The notes: a model not told the origin generated them from the sequence alone. Shown: positions 34,283-47,075, counted from the stretch's first letter. The stretch: DNA of 64,000 nt from Acanthochromis polyacanthus (GCF_021347895.1 NC_067128.1:2042010-2106009); one strand, 5' to 3'. Program-made: numbers and translations.

Positions 34283-36681
34283 TGGAGGTTGGCTTTCTAA
34301 CACGTACAGTCTGTTTTAGTTTCTAGCATAAACGGCAATTACAAAACCTTAAATTCTGTGAAGGGTTTTTTTTTCTTTTCTTTTAAATATGAGTCAAACA
34401 GATTCCTTTCCATCCTCCTAACCCAGCTGAGGCCTGGTTTAACGATGATTCACTGCGATTAGCCGGCATTTCCGAGGCGCTAGACAAACGCTGCTTCCAT
34501 ATCCTTATTTGACACACTATACACCTCCTCTGGTGCACCCAAGGTGTGCCAATGAATATTTCAGCGAGTCAAAATGGATATTACTCCTGAGTCAGACGTG
34601 CTGGCACAGACCGAAGCGCTACAGGTGGGGCATTAGTGCCAGCACGCTCAGAGCGCTGGGGTAATGTATCAAGACATTATGGGCTCGGGTCACTCCAGAT
34701 TTTTTTTTTTTTAATTTTCTGGCGTGATAAGAGAAGGTTACACACAGAAGGTTTAGCTGCAGTTACAAGGGACTTCAGAGAGATTAGAAAGTGCTACCTC
34801 GGGCATCTTTAACTGGACTGGATGGATACGGCTGCATTCATTTGGAGCTCCATCATTTAAATTTGGACGTAATCTGTGAGCACATGTTGCTGTGCAGCTC
34901 CCAGCATGCATGTTTCCCTCTTTAGGCCCATGCAGACCTCGGTGCTTTATGTTAATATACATTTTCCCTCATTTGCCTAAGAGCTCAAAGCCACATCCAT
35001 TCATCCTCCTGCTTATGTGTGATTAACAGATGACAGAGGGTGCCAACGCTGAAGCTACATTTCAGGTTGCTCAGATTGTTGCTTCAGCTGCTTATGCGTC
35101 ATCCAGACAGTTTTGGGTTCCCACGTGTCTAATCTAAAGATAAGCTCCTCTTGCGATTGCTGCATTTCAGCTGAGACCTTTCTTTCCGCTGTGATAAAGC
35201 CATACACAGGAATTGCCTTTAACCAGTCACCGTGCAAATACTTTGACGTAAACCACGCGTGAAAGAACTGACTTCTTCCTCCGGCAGCATTTAATGAAAC
35301 AGAATGCACAAAGAGGAAATGTGACACTGCGCTTTCATGTAAACCCCTGAAATCTATGCACGCTTAAAAAGTGATAACATTGGACTTGGTAAACTGTGTA
35401 GCCGGGATCTTATAAGGATGTGAGAAGCACAGCAGCCATTATTTGGACATGAGAGGCGCATTATCCTTGGCTGCCGGCTCTGAATTTGCAAGAGGCACTT
35501 TGACTGCAGCTACAAAGGGGCTATGAGCCCTATTCAGGGTTTTACTCATCCCTTTCACTCTCATTCATGACAATACATCTTATCATCCAGTATCCATCTC
35601 CTTTCATGTCTCCTCCTCAGGGACTAAGCCAGCATCATAAGTGATATGCCATGCATCAAGTGTGCTTCTGCCAATTTATTTTCCATAAAACTGTGTCAGT
35701 CAGGCTCAAAAGTAATAAGCCGGCACTGCTGGTAAAGACATTTGCAAAGTAAATAAGGCCTTCTTTCTGATGCCACAAATGTGTGCCTGTGACTGCTGTC
35801 GCCATGGCAGCGCCTGTCAGCATCATTGTCGCCAGTGTCGTCATGGCAATGTGGGCTGATGTTAATCTTTTCTGTGGGCGTGACGGTTTGTGGCCGGTCA
35901 GAGTGAGAACTCCTCAGTCAGCTACCGTTCAGGCAGACGACCAGGACAACGCTGGGAGGAAAATGTTTCATTGCTGAACTTTTTAAAAACCAATTCACTC
36001 ATTATTTAAACTCGTTCAGCCACTAGCAGGCCTGCAGATGTTAATGTAAGTTGACTCACGGCTTGTTTTGACTAAAATATTTCACAATCTGTTGCAATAG
36101 TCCAGTGACATTTTGCAGCTGTCCGTGGCCTCTGAAGGAAAAGTCCTAACGGTTGATGCTTTTCTTCTTGTATGAGGTCAAAAGTTTTCAGACAGTGGAA
36201 TATCTCAACAATGAGGTGACCCACGTCTACCCAGAGGATAATTCCTGCTGACCTCGGTGAACATCTGACTTTCTACACTTCAGGTTTCCCACAGGAGGAA
36301 TTGCAATCACTCCAAACTAACGACATTCTCACCAGTCTCAGCGGTATTTTGCATTTAATGCAAATTAACCATCTGAATCCCAAGTAGTTTCTGGATCTTT
36401 TCTTTGCTCCCGTCACATTTTGCTCACTGTGGACTCATTTTTTCACTGCAACATGAAGCCCAGGAGCTCAATGGAAGCAGCACGACCACGGCTACCGGTC
36501 GACAGATGACAGCTAAAATGACAAGAATCATTTATGAAAACAACAACAGCCTTTATATTACTAAATCACAAACAACTCAATATGTAAAATGTTCTTTACC
36601 ACATGTGCTGTGGATATTGTAAAAACATGATGGCTTCCCAGTGCTATAGTACCAAGCATATTTACATTTTTCCAACCTCTA
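34283..36681. other. Unannotated; possible conserved non-coding DNA
   Basis: 34430-34690 and 35020-35330 are complex, repeat-free and contain runs such as ctgcgattagccggcatttc. 35780-35850 has a small ORF of Ala/Val without family traits. Nothing decides for coding function. Confidence 0.25.
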
Positions 36682-36690
36682 CCAACCAGG

Positions 36691-37260
36691 TAGCCTAGCC
36701 GCGCTAGACCCATATTCTGAAGGCACAAGGGTCTAGGACCGCTCGACAGGGAGGGAGGCGGGCTAAAAGGTTGTCTATCAAATCCCTCTGCAGCAATTGG
36801 GTAGGTATACAACCAATCAGCGCAACGAATAGGCTGACGGAGTTCCTAGAGCGCCGGCGGATTGTGTCTAAGTCCCATTAGCTTCCCAACCAGCGGAGCC
36901 AACTGGTATATTAAGGATTTGCCATATCCCGTCGGCATAAGTCCAAATACATCTTTCTTCTCAATGAAACACTTCAGTGTCGTCCTTTGTTTATCTTTCA
37001 AGTTGAATTTTAGCTTCAAATCTTTAAGGGCTGTGGCCAAAGCCGAGTCCAAAGATAACTGTTTATTGTGCGCCGGTTGTTTCTGTCAGAATCGTCACGC
37101 CTCTGTCGTCACTTAGTTACGCCCGCCTTCTGACTCTACACTTCATGGTGATTGGTCCGGCCAGTTTTAGGAGAATCCAGCCTCGAGCCTTATGGAGGGT
37201 AACTAGACCCACCCTGGCAGAGAATTAAATTCGTTGCCGTGGGTTGTCTAGGCTAGGCTA
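36691..37260 (-). mobile_element. 570-bp DNA transposon carrying a RecQ-like helicase start
   Basis: The ends TAGCCTAGCC and ggctaggcta are perfect 10-bp inverted repeats, extended imperfectly (tagaccca against tagacaaccca). The 9-bp flank ccaaccagg is identical on both sides (36682-36690, 37261-37269). The 8-mer ctagaccc or its complement occurs three times near the ends (36704, 36729, 37203), possibly subterminal binding sites. The inside encodes the first 68 residues of a helicase on the minus strand. The superfamily is not settled: 9-bp duplications are found in several groups. Confidence 0.85.
36846..37052 (-). pseudogene. RecQ-like helicase N-terminal fragment
   Basis: Sixty-eight codons with an ATG and a stop. 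The order is MDSALATALKDLKLKFNLKD, KQRTTLKCFIEKKDVFG, then LMPTGYGKSLIYQLAPL. This is the motif 0/Q-region plus Walker A (TGYGKS) of RecQ-family superfamily-2 helicases; the Lys and Ser of the loop are intact. Family members need a further DEAH box and motifs III-VI, all missing, so no unwinding activity is possible. The stop follows GLRHNPPAL, where the helicase sequence seems to be joined to the element's terminal region by an internal deletion. Similar helicase frames occur in many copies in fish and other animals, probably as transposon cargo; that is from general knowledge and not checked. An exon of a cellular RecQ gene is unlikely given the exact transposon borders. Confidence 0.85.
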
Positions 37261-37269
37261 CCAACCAGG

Positions 37270-37733
37270 CATTTTTCACATCGACTCAAAGAAATTCCAC
37301 CACCACATCAGTGAATTATCTTCCAACAACTCACTCCTTTCTATGCTGTTCCTGATCCATGCTGCATTTATTTTATTGACCAAATGTGTTTAATTTTCCG
37401 CTCAATTCTCTCTTGTTCTCTTTTCTCTGCTCCGTGTAAACACAGAAATTTGTTTAAAAAAAAGAAAAAAAGTGAAAATCTGGCAGCCAGGGAGCCAGAA
37501 AACACGTTAAAACAAAACAGCGGAATGCTGAGGAGTTTTTTTTTAGATATAATTGATGGTTTATTTTTGATCATTTTTTGTGTAATAAAGGGATTTTGAT
37601 GAAGTATCACAACTTAAAGCTTCATTCATGATATCGTCACAGACAGAAGATAGAAAGTGAAAACTCTGCTAATTATTTCTGTTTTTTAAGTTTCTCACTC
37701 TGCTAAAAGCTGTCATTTGGGGAAGTATTTTAA
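37270..37733. other. Unannotated AT-rich spacer
   Basis: No feature seen. Confidence 0.4.
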
Positions 37734-39222
37734 CCCTCTTGTTGTCTTTATTTACGGGCACCAAAAACTATAGTTTCCTTGTCTGAAAAAATTTTTAAAA
37801 TTCCGCCAAAAAAAATCCCCAAATTATTGAAAATTTGCAAACCCTTCAGGAAGAAAATTCCAATAATTCCTTAAAAGTTTCCCTTAAAGATTTTTTTTTT
37901 TTTAAATCCCCCAAATTTGGCAAGAAAATTTTTGCAAATATTTTCAAAAAATTAGTAAAAATTCAAAAAAATATCCTAAAAATATCTAAAGTGATTCTGT
38001 ATATATCAGTAAAAGTTCTAATATTTTCTTTAAAAACTTTCACAAAAAATCTACCAAAATTCCCTGGATTTTTTTATGAATGTTCTTAAGAAACATTTTA
38101 AGATTTCTATTATTCCACCAAAAAAATTTTCAGAAATTTCCCAGCAATGTTGAAAATGTAGACCTCAGAAGTTTCACAGTGGAAATATATTTTTACCCAC
38201 ATATTTAAACTTTAAATGTGCAAAACCTTCAGAAAAAAAATCCAATAATTCCTTAAAAGTTTCATTTAAAAGCTTTATTTTTTTTTTTAAATCCCTGAAA
38301 TTTTGCAAGAAAATGTTTGATCAAAAATTTTTAAAAAAAAGATAAAATGAATGGAAATATTTAAAAAAAAAAGAGATAGAAGTAGACAAATTCAAACAAA
38401 CAGATCCAGCACAGAAAACAAACAAACAAAACAAAACAAAACAAAAACAAAAAACCTGCATTTGTCGATAAGTGGCAATTGTGTTTCAGTGATTCGATGT
38501 AAGTTAAATGACCACGAGTAATAATGTAGACTGGCGGGGACTTGATATGTGAGGAGGGAGAAGGGAACAAGAAAAAGCTAAAACAAAAAACAATAATAAT
38601 TAAAAAAAAAATAGAAAAAATTAAAAAAACAAATAAAGATAAAGAATAAAAATTGACGAACAGGCAGTGAGGAGTGAGGGGCGATGCACAACCTATAATA
38701 TAATTTTAAAAATAATGCTATGATATTTCCATTCATTGTATCTTCACTGTCTACATCACTGTTGTTGTTATTGTTTGTCACACGGTTTCATAATAAAAAA
38801 TTTTAAAAAAAAAAGATTAAAAATCTTGGAAATATAATTTAAAAAATATCTAAAGTGATTTTGTTTTTACACATTTTCAAAATTTAAATTTACAAAACCT
38901 TTACGAAGAAAATTCCAATAATTCCTTAAAAGTTTCTCTTAAAAGTTTTATTTAAAAAAAAAAATAAAATCCCCCAAATTTTGGTGATTACATCAGTAAA
39001 ACTAATCAACCAAAATCCAGCGGAATCGGCTGAATTTTGGTAGATTCTTTTTGTGAATGTTCTGAAGAAACATTTTCTTTTTTCCCCACCAAAAAAATGT
39101 AAAAGATTTCCCAACAATGTTGAAAATGTGGACATCAGAAGTTTCATTGTGAAAATATTCTTTTTCCCCACATTTTCAAACTTCAAAACGGGTCAGTTTG
39201 ACCCACAGTAGAACACGAGGGT
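37734..39222. mobile_element. AT-rich TTAA-type element with internal repeats
   Basis: The left border is ttaa (37730-37733) then CCCTCTTGTTGTC; the right border has gggtcagtttgaccc, then gtagaacacgagggtc, whose complement matches the left end in plan. TTAA with CCCTC is typical of piggyBac-like or Kolobok-like elements; the right TTAA is mutated. The inside is A/T homopolymer-rich. No transposase is seen. 38360-38800 differs in texture and may be a further insertion. Confidence 0.5.
37822..39180. repeat. Internal ~400-bp repeat units in the TTAA element
   Basis: The block ttccaataattccttaaaag with neighbouring caaaacctt-aggaag and aaatccccaaattt occurs at about 37857, 38249 and 38909. The block agatttcccaacaatgttga with atgt-gacctcagaagttt occurs at about 38133 and 39103. 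This gives three partial units, the middle and last separated by the unrelated 38360-38800 segment. Confidence 0.7.
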
Positions 39223-40484
39223 CGAGAAAACGTGTCTTTGACCTCTGCTGGCTGATTTTTTAGCTCAGAAAGTGAACCAATAGAAGCATGCACGCTTATT
39301 CTCTGTGATCATTATTCTCACTAAGCTCGTTAGCAGGCTGAATGCTAGTAGATTAGCCTCACAGAGCTTCCAACATGGCTGTAAATTGTAGCTAGAATCC
39401 TTGAAGCGATTCTATTTTTCTACAGAGGTGTTAGAAGACAAGCGTCTCTTGTAGCGCACCGACTGTGGTCTGTTCTGGAGAGGCAGAGCAGGAATATGAA
39501 AGACATTCTTCTTTTCACCACCTTTGTGTTTGTGCAGAGCGTGGAACACATCTGGGACCGGACCGGCTGTGTGAGCGTTGGACGGGGGGGGGGGCACCGA
39601 CTGCTCGCTGGGTGCTGGAGAGAATCACCACTGTTTTCTTTCTCAGCAGCGTGCCCTGTGCAGGTTTACACTGCAGCCCTGCCAGGAAATGGGCTTTATT
39701 AATACGTTTAAGAGCACGTCAGGCTTTGGTGACTTATGGTCTATGTAAGCCGATGTGAAGGTGCATTGTTGGCAACTTTTACAAATAACGACGGGGGGAG
39801 CGGGGGAAGAAAGATGGAAAGAAAAACATTCTCCAGGGGCCTCCGTGGAGAAGGGGACCGGCTGGTTTCGGGGCCGGTTTAGCCGAGCCTCTGCGTTCCA
39901 GGTGTTGCTTTTTAATTGGCAATTCGGCGAGCAATAAAGCATTTCACTTACTTTCGCTTGTAAAGTGCTTCCATTCCATCTCCAAGTGATGTAATTACCC
40001 CGCCGTCCCAGGCGAGAGGCTGAAGGGAGAGGAGAGGAGAGGAGAGGCACTCGCTGCTCTCCTCCTCAGCAAGAAGCCTGCCCGAGTCTTTCCTGGAGAA
40101 TGTTTTCATTTAGGAAACCAAACACCATAAAGTGAGTTAGTCGTTTGCACAGTAAACATATGCTTTCATTTCATTTCGGGCTCCCCCTGCTCTGTGTGAG
40201 TCTAATATTAATAAAAACACAAAAAAATGTCTAAAAATAATACAGGTTGGTGCTGTATTTGATGCACGTGGGTCGTGGGGGACGTCTCTTCTGTTCCTGG
40301 ACACAGACTGCGATTGATTTTTGCTTGTCCAACATTAATCTTTTATTGGTTTTCACAAAGCTGCAGGAACACGTTTTGGTTTTCATCACAGTTTTGACAT
40401 CGACTTCGTGAGTCCGTTCTTCCTTGTTCACGTCTTCGCTCGCAGAATTCAGCACCAACGCAAATGAGTTTTAGAACTTTACAG
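39223..40484. other. Unannotated stretch with small simple repeats
   Basis: There is a G run at about 39584-39594, and 40025-40046 is gagga-type pentamers (gagag-gagag-gagag). No gene is supported. Confidence 0.4.
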
Positions 40485-41203
40485 CGGGGGTGTCAAACAT
40501 GCGGGCCGTGGGCCAAAAAGCGGCCCACCAGAGGGTCCAACACGGCCTATGGGACGATTTTGTAAGATTTAAAGATTACAGAGAAGACAATAGAAGCAGA
40601 TTGTAAATTTTAAATAACTCCCAGTTGTTTTGATCATAAAAGTAAAATACCAGATTGTTCATTGGTCTGTTGTCATTTTGTGTCTCACTTTTGTTATATC
40701 TTGTCTTGGTTTGTTGTTTTGTCTGATTTTAGTTGTTTGTCTCATGTTTTTATTGTTTTGTTTCTCATTTTTCTCATTTTGAGTTTTGCTTTATTTGTCG
40801 TCTTTTGTCTCGTTTCGTTTTTTTGTGCTTAACTCTTGTCTTGCTTCTGTCTTTTGTCCATTTTTTCTCGCTTTGTGTCTCGTTTCTGTAATATTTTTCT
40901 CATTTTTGTCATTTTGTCATCGGACTTTTGTCGTTTTGATCATAAAGCTTAAATACTAAATCGTTCAGTTCCAGATACCTGCGGCTAAATGTTGTGTGTC
41001 TCTGTGGACACTCTGTGATGTGGAAATGCTAAACCGAGGCATGGTGTTTCCGTTTTTGATGCATTTTCTTTGCACTAAAGCAAAGAAACTATTAGGGGTT
41101 GTTGTCATTAATCGGTTTTTATGCTCTGATTTTACTGCTCTGGTCCACTGGACATCAAACAGGGCTGAATGTGACCCCTGAATAAAAGGAGTTTACTCTC
41201 CTG
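40485..41203 (+). mobile_element. Minisatellite-bearing hAT-like element, copy 5
   Basis: The 5' end is CGGGGGTGTCAAACATGCGG and the 3' end gagtttactctcctg. It keeps gagaagacaatagaagcaga, ttgatcataaaagtaaaata, the tttgtctc-type array (40665-40930), and tttttatgctctgattttac near the 3' end. Flanks ctttacag and ctaacagt agree only if a one-base shift is allowed. Confidence 0.78.
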
Positions 41204-41211
41204 CTAACAGT

Positions 41212-43719
41212 CCTTCACTCTTTCAGTAAAGTGACTTCTTCTAGAAAAGGGGAAGAGGCTTCCGATTACAATAATGCTAATGAAGTCAGCGAACCCATGC
41301 AGTGATGTTATTGTTTGAAATTTTATGGGAAGGGGAGGCTTTTCTGAAAAAAAACTGCTTCCTGTTTAGCTAGTGTGGAATTCCCTCCGAGACCCGGAAA
41401 GGTCAGAAGCGAAGCCAAGCGTCTGCCGGCCGAGCGTGCGGAGACATGTAACACTAACCTGAAGTCATTTGACTAAAACCGATCCCGTGATCCACCTGAG
41501 GATTGTGAACCCTCAAGAACAAGTTCAGCCTGTCAGCCTGTGGCGTGAGGCGAGCTCTGAAACGTAAACTCCTCTTGATCAACATCGCCCAGCCATAGGT
41601 GAAAAGCGCAGAGTTCCACTGAAGCTGTGCGACCAAATAGCTCAGCGTGGATGTGAAAACACCGAGAGGGAGAGAGTCAAAGGGAAAACATTCCTTTCGC
41701 ATAAGGCCTACCTGGCAGTGGTTTTGCATATCAGACCTCCCCAGTGCCTGTCAGTATTCCAGCAGCGGCAACATTGCCAAAAAACACAAAAACAAGCTGT
41801 TCGCTATCACTGCCGTTCCCATGGGAACAGGCCCGCAGAGGGTGTGCCCGCTCCGACACTCATCTGCACAAACAGTATGCGAGCTTACTCCCCAGCATGC
41901 TGCACAAAGCAGGCAGCGAGGGGGAGATCTGCACAGCCTCCAGCACCCCCAGCCTCCTCCTCTGAGAACCAGGGCCTCATACAGAACCCTGCTAGTTCAA
42001 AGCTAGCACAGAGGAGGGCGGGGGGGGGCGGTTGAGTAAACAGCACAAAGTCGGCTGGAAAGACAATACACAAATAAATGCCAGGCCGCTTCCAGGAGCC
42101 GCAGTTTGCAGTTTGGCAACGACATCTTTGGGAAACGTCGCTTTGCTCTCTGCTTTTGAAACCGACGGCTCACGCTGTAAAGTTCACCGTCGGTGTGAAT
42201 CAGCACCCCTCGTCGCACCTCTGCAGCATCTCCACAGGTGGCTCAAACACTAATTAGTGCACGGTGGACCTGCAACGCTTTATGGAAGCAGCAGAACAGG
42301 TGTCAGCTAGCACTCCAGCATGTGCACAGAAAGCTACAACTTAAATTTTACCCTCTGAGCCCCCAAAAATCCACCAGACGGTTTGAAAGGCATATTCTCT
42401 TTTTATTTAAAAATGACTCCATTTATCAAAGCTGGAAACAGTAAAATCAAAAGAATAGTCAAGATTGTGAGCTAACCGCGAGCTACTCGTCTGTTCCGAT
42501 GGGAAATTCAGTCACACCTGAACTTAAAATTGTCCTGTTTCATCAAAATCTTTAATTTCTCATTTACTATTCCACCAGCGGTAATAAAAATAAATCTGTG
42601 CTCCAAGTGTGTCACAGCTGACAAAGATTCTGTGATTTTTTTGGCTGTATAGAGAGGACACGAGCATGGAAACAAATGAAAGGACTCCCCATTTTATTTC
42701 CCTGTATTTGGAACACCTGTGAGCGCTTGAGAAAAAATTGATTCCAGGTTCTTTAAAAGTTTGCAAAAAAAAATCTGATTTTATTTAATGATTTATGGCC
42801 TTATAGCCGTCATCCTGCATGGGAGTTGTGTACGAGTTCCCTCTGCTTTGTCCACAGAGGTGCAGGACGTTTCCAGTTCTGTTTTATCATCTTATTTATG
42901 CAGTGAATATTTCATCGTATTGCACTCGTTCACTAGTCTAAATCTGTTGTTTTGCAAGTCGATTAAGAAGCACCTTCAACTGCACTTGATTTGTCTGAAA
43001 ATTTAAATATAGTCTGATGGATTGAATACAGGCAAAGGTTCACATACAAGAATCTGCAAGCATAAAGTGTTATTTTCTGGGTGGTACTCTGGGAATATAA
43101 CAAGAAAACGTCAAAGATGTACTGTGTATAATGCTAGCGTATACAGTAACTTACACTGTGGCACAGTTTGTACAAAAAATAATGTGCCGATTAAATTAAA
43201 CCGTCACTTCACCCAAATAGCAAAATGAAATGTGGTTTGTTGTACCCAAAGCACTGGAAAATTACTACATATGTTAACAGCGTGTTTAAACGTCAGGTCC
43301 ACCGTGCTAAAACCAAAACAGTTTGATGTAAAAATGCAGCAATAATTCCTGCTAACACCTGAGAGTTTAACATCTCTTCCCTCCACAGAAGTGACTAAAG
43401 CTTAAATATTACGGTTAAGACCCTATTATAATAAATAAACCACAAATTTACCAGATTCTATTAAATATGAAGGATCAGACTTACAATAACATGAATTATG
43501 CAAATTTATCTGACCAATTTAGATATTAAGATTGGGACTGCACAATTATATATATATGACAATTTAGCCCCACTGAGTCAAATTAACCTGTAATGTTGTG
43601 TGATCTAATTATGCATGGAAAAAACTGCAGAATTAAGTTTCTAGAGAGAACAAATATAAAAAGCAAGTGACAAATTTGTAGCCTCTGCAATGTAAAAAGC
43701 ACTTCTTTCAGAAACATTA
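41212..43719. other. Unannotated stretch
   Basis: 41370-42240 has higher GC with a gggcggggggggg run near 42017 and overlapping short ORFs, none with a family motif or paired splice sites. The remainder is AT-rich with (TA) runs near 43547. Confidence 0.35.
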
Positions 43720-44979
43720 CAGTGTTTCCCCTGGGTTGAAATGGCTGTGAGGTGGCGGGCTGCACTGGAGGCACGAAGGGGGGGGGTCCGGGGGCATGCC
43801 CCCCCCCCGTAAAAATTTTGAAAATCAAGATCCAAAATGGGGCATTGTGGCACAATCTAGAGCACATTTTGTTGTATTTGTAGCCATTTCCAAAAACTAA
43901 ATTAAATAAAATTTTCATGTTTCTTTTCTAAAAATTAGTGATGGGGAGAAAATATGACAAATATAAACCCACTTGTCCTTGCGATCAAAACATGTCAACT
44001 AGTCCAGTCTATTATATTCTGGTCAGATTTCCACAAGCCATTCCAAAATGCCACATCAGTTCTTATTACAAATTTGAAAAAGACGACAAAGGACTTGAAT
44101 CTGGAATCAAGTGGTGACTTTTACTTTTTTTCTAAAAACAACTACATGTTAGGTACCAAATTCCCACTTCATTTTTATTTATAATAAAAAGGTTATGACC
44201 TTCATTTTACTTAAAATGTGAAAGAAAACTTCAACTCTGGGTTAACAACTGGTTTTCTGAAGGAGTTAGTTCTGTTTTCAAAACTGTTACCTTTTTGAAC
44301 ACAGAACTAGAATTTGAACACAGAATTTGTTTTGCCATTGAATGATATAATTTCGGGCAATCTATAAATCATTTTATCAAAAGAAACTAGGAACTTTATA
44401 TTCCGTTGAAATCATTTGTCTCGTTGGGTAGAACGGGTTTTGTCGCCTAAATGTTTTAACGGGAGCCATTTTTGCAGTCACTGTCAATTCGTATCGCCGC
44501 GGACAACAGAACAGTAACTCAGTAAAGGAAGCGAGATCGATGCCTACACTGCGTTGCTCACTTTATTTTGATGACATGCGATAGTTTTGATACTTAATTT
44601 GACATATGTCTGTGATACACACCTGCTTTTAGCCCCGAAAAACGAAACGATGGAGCGCTGCCGCTTCTTGTCCGCCATGCTCGTTGTTCGCAAATCGGAA
44701 CGACCGACATTTGAAACACGAACTCGCGGGATGTCATACGAGAACTGAGTGTTACCGACCAACGGGGATGTGCCTGCTGTCTTCACCCACGGCGAGAAAA
44801 GGCTGCCATTCTGACTTGTTGATTTCAGCGGTGAGTATACCGGACTTATGTGTCAATGCTTTCTAATATTTAGCATTACTTTTTTTTTTTTTTTTTGGTG
44901 CGGACCAGGGAGGCGGCAATGTCGGCAAAATTGTAACGAGGCGGCCCGCCTCGTCGGTCATATAGGAGGGGAAACACTG
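43720..44979 (-). mobile_element. hAT-like element with CAGTGTTTCCCCT ends
   Basis: The ends CAGTGTTTCCCCTGGGTTG and ggaggggaaacactg are inverted over 13 bp. A direct catta lies just outside each end (43715-43719, 44980-44984), shorter than a full hAT duplication. Near the left end is a GGGGGGTCCGGGGGCATGCC palindrome known from this kind of hAT. One transposase first exon remains on the minus strand (44623-44678); the body is deleted. Confidence 0.78.
44623..44678 (-). pseudogene. hAT transposase first exon remnant
   Basis: The minus strand reads MADKKRQRSIVSFFGAKS, then a donor (agcag followed by gtgtgt). A short basic stretch with K-R-Q-R-x-I-x-x-F-F is the usual opening of a group of hAT transposases. 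No second exon was found before the element's end, so the copy is internally deleted. Confidence 0.6.
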
Positions 44980-44984
44980 CATTA

Positions 44985-45939
44985 AATAATCATGTGATAT
45001 TCTGGTCATCGTCCATTAAAAAACACCAGTTTAAACACCATTTAACAGCCACAAGAAACGCAGATTTTTAGACACATGCAAATTTCTCACACAGAGAAAG
45101 GAAACGCTCAGTCATCTCACACTAGATGCGCTGCTGCACTGCAACCAACAGCACAGCTGATCTCCAATAACCACAACACACACCGCTGCACATGACGGCG
45201 ACTAATGCAGCTTTACCGTCACGTCTTACTCATGTCACTCAGGAATCCGCTTTAGCACCGCATGGCACAAAAACCCACCCACCTTCAGCAAATTCAATAA
45301 AACACAGCCACAGTAAGAAAACATCCAAGTGAGGCATCAGTGAATATCGCCCTGTATGTTTTACCAACAACCCCAGACAGAAATGTGCATTTCGGTGAGT
45401 TTTTATAACAGCGAGAACAATATAAAAAGCATTTTATCTATTAATATGTCATTTCTAGTATGAATATGTGGGTCAATATATGATTGTGGGACTTTTGTTA
45501 CATAGTTGACATTTTTGCTGTTTTCAGGCCTAAAATCGACTTTAACCAAACACCACATGGCATTTTTACAGAAAGATTCTTCTAAATAATATAGATACAG
45601 CTGAGTAAAATTGAAAGCTATTTCTAAATATATAGTAGTAAACCTGATGACTACTTTATATTAAATAAGTCAGAAAGCCTTGGAGTCTTCCAGTCTTTTC
45701 TTCAGGAGGAAATGACATCATGTGGAGCAGGTCATGTGATCTGGAATTAACACACTTCCTGGAGAGGAGTTTTTGGAACGGGGAACTTAGTGGAAAGGGA
45801 TTTCTAGGACACAGATTTCCATATAAAATGTGATATAATGCCAAAAAAGAAATATCTGTCATGATAATCTCACCTTAATAAAAGAACACAATCCAAACTA
45901 TTTGTGAATCAGCTCATTTTATTGTTGTTGAGCTCATTA
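44985..45939. other. Unannotated stretch
   Basis: AT-rich DNA with no gene; a T16 run lies inside the preceding element's edge. Nothing else seen. Confidence 0.4.
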
Positions 45940-46150
45940 GAAGGTGGTTGGTGTTAAATTCAGTTATTTAGTTGACATTTTATTGATATCCAGTCATTTT
46001 TTTATTAATAAGTGATTGTTTTCATAAAAAATAATTATCAAATTTGTAAAGACATGATCATAATGAACATAAAAACAGTTGTTTTTTTTTTACTTTTAAT
46101 GAAAATGTATGCAAGATAAATCCTATGCACTTCAAAAGTCTCAGTTATAT
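45940..46150 (+). repeat. Dispersed repeat, copy 1 (pair with 52.5 kb)
   Basis: The phrases agttgacatttt-ttgatatccagtcattt, attaataagtgattgtt, gacatgatcataatgaacat and gtatgcaagataaatcc repeat at 52480-52640 in the same order and orientation. Class unknown. Confidence 0.75.
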
Positions 46151-46778
46151 ATTCACCCATATGAACATGATCTATTAATGATACTGCTTCCTCATAACTA
46201 CAACTAGAACGTGTCTAATTATTAACATAACAAAAGTATGGCAAGAGGCAGCTCTCTAGCAATGAAAACATGTTTTATTGTTTTATTCTACATTGCTGTA
46301 GTTATATAAGGTAGGCATCATGAGTTATTTATCTGGGGTGTTGTGTGATAGGACTTTATGAGGGAACTTTTCCTCCTCACCAGCACCTGCATCTCTCCTC
46401 CTGGACTATTTGAAGAGTCAGACATCCAAATTACTATCTTAAAAAAATATATAAACACAGGTATTCCTAAAGCACACCTCTACATCTGATTGAAGTTGTG
46501 CAAAGATTAAGATGAATTCAAAGGCGCACAGTTAGAGAACCACTGGTCTAGCTTTAATGTGGAACATGTGCTGACTGCAGAAAGCCACCTTACTTTCCTC
46601 AGAGCACAGTGTCTCACACATTATACTAATTTTACCCTGAAATAACTTCAAATAGGTGCAATTATCAGGTTAAAATCTAAAAACGTCTCTGTCTATATGC
46701 CAAATGTTTCACTTCAGCTTTAATATTCCAGCCACATTAGCGGCTAAGCCTTTTGGCAGGTGTAGCCGAGAGAGAGTT
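46151..46778. other. Unannotated; lone hAT-like end at 46547
   Basis: The text agttagagaaccactgg, read in reverse, is CCAGTGGTTCTCTAACT, like a hAT terminus, but no opposite end was located. Confidence 0.35.
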
Positions 46779-47075
46779 CAGTTATTAATATACTTAATAA
46801 GTCAACACTGAATCACTGAAACCTGCAGCAACACAAAGAATCAAAAGCAACAGCAACAAACACAATGCTCTGTGAATTACAGCACTATGATAAGCCACTC
46901 ATTATTAGTGAATAAAATCCAGGGCAGCTGTGAGTGCATTCAGTTATTAATACACATAATAAGGGGCAGAAGTCGACTCTATAACACTGAAACCTTCAGC
47001 ATCACAAAGAAACAGCAACACTCTTAACAACCAGTGCTGAGTGAAATAGAGCACTATAATAACTCACCCCTCTCT
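46779..47075 (+). repeat. ~162-bp tandem duplication
   Basis: Two units begin cagttattaatatacttaat (46779) and cagttattaatacacataat (46941). Both continue with cactgaaacct-cagca-cacaaagaa, acagcaac and a-agcactat-ataa. Diverged but clearly in the same order. Confidence 0.75.
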
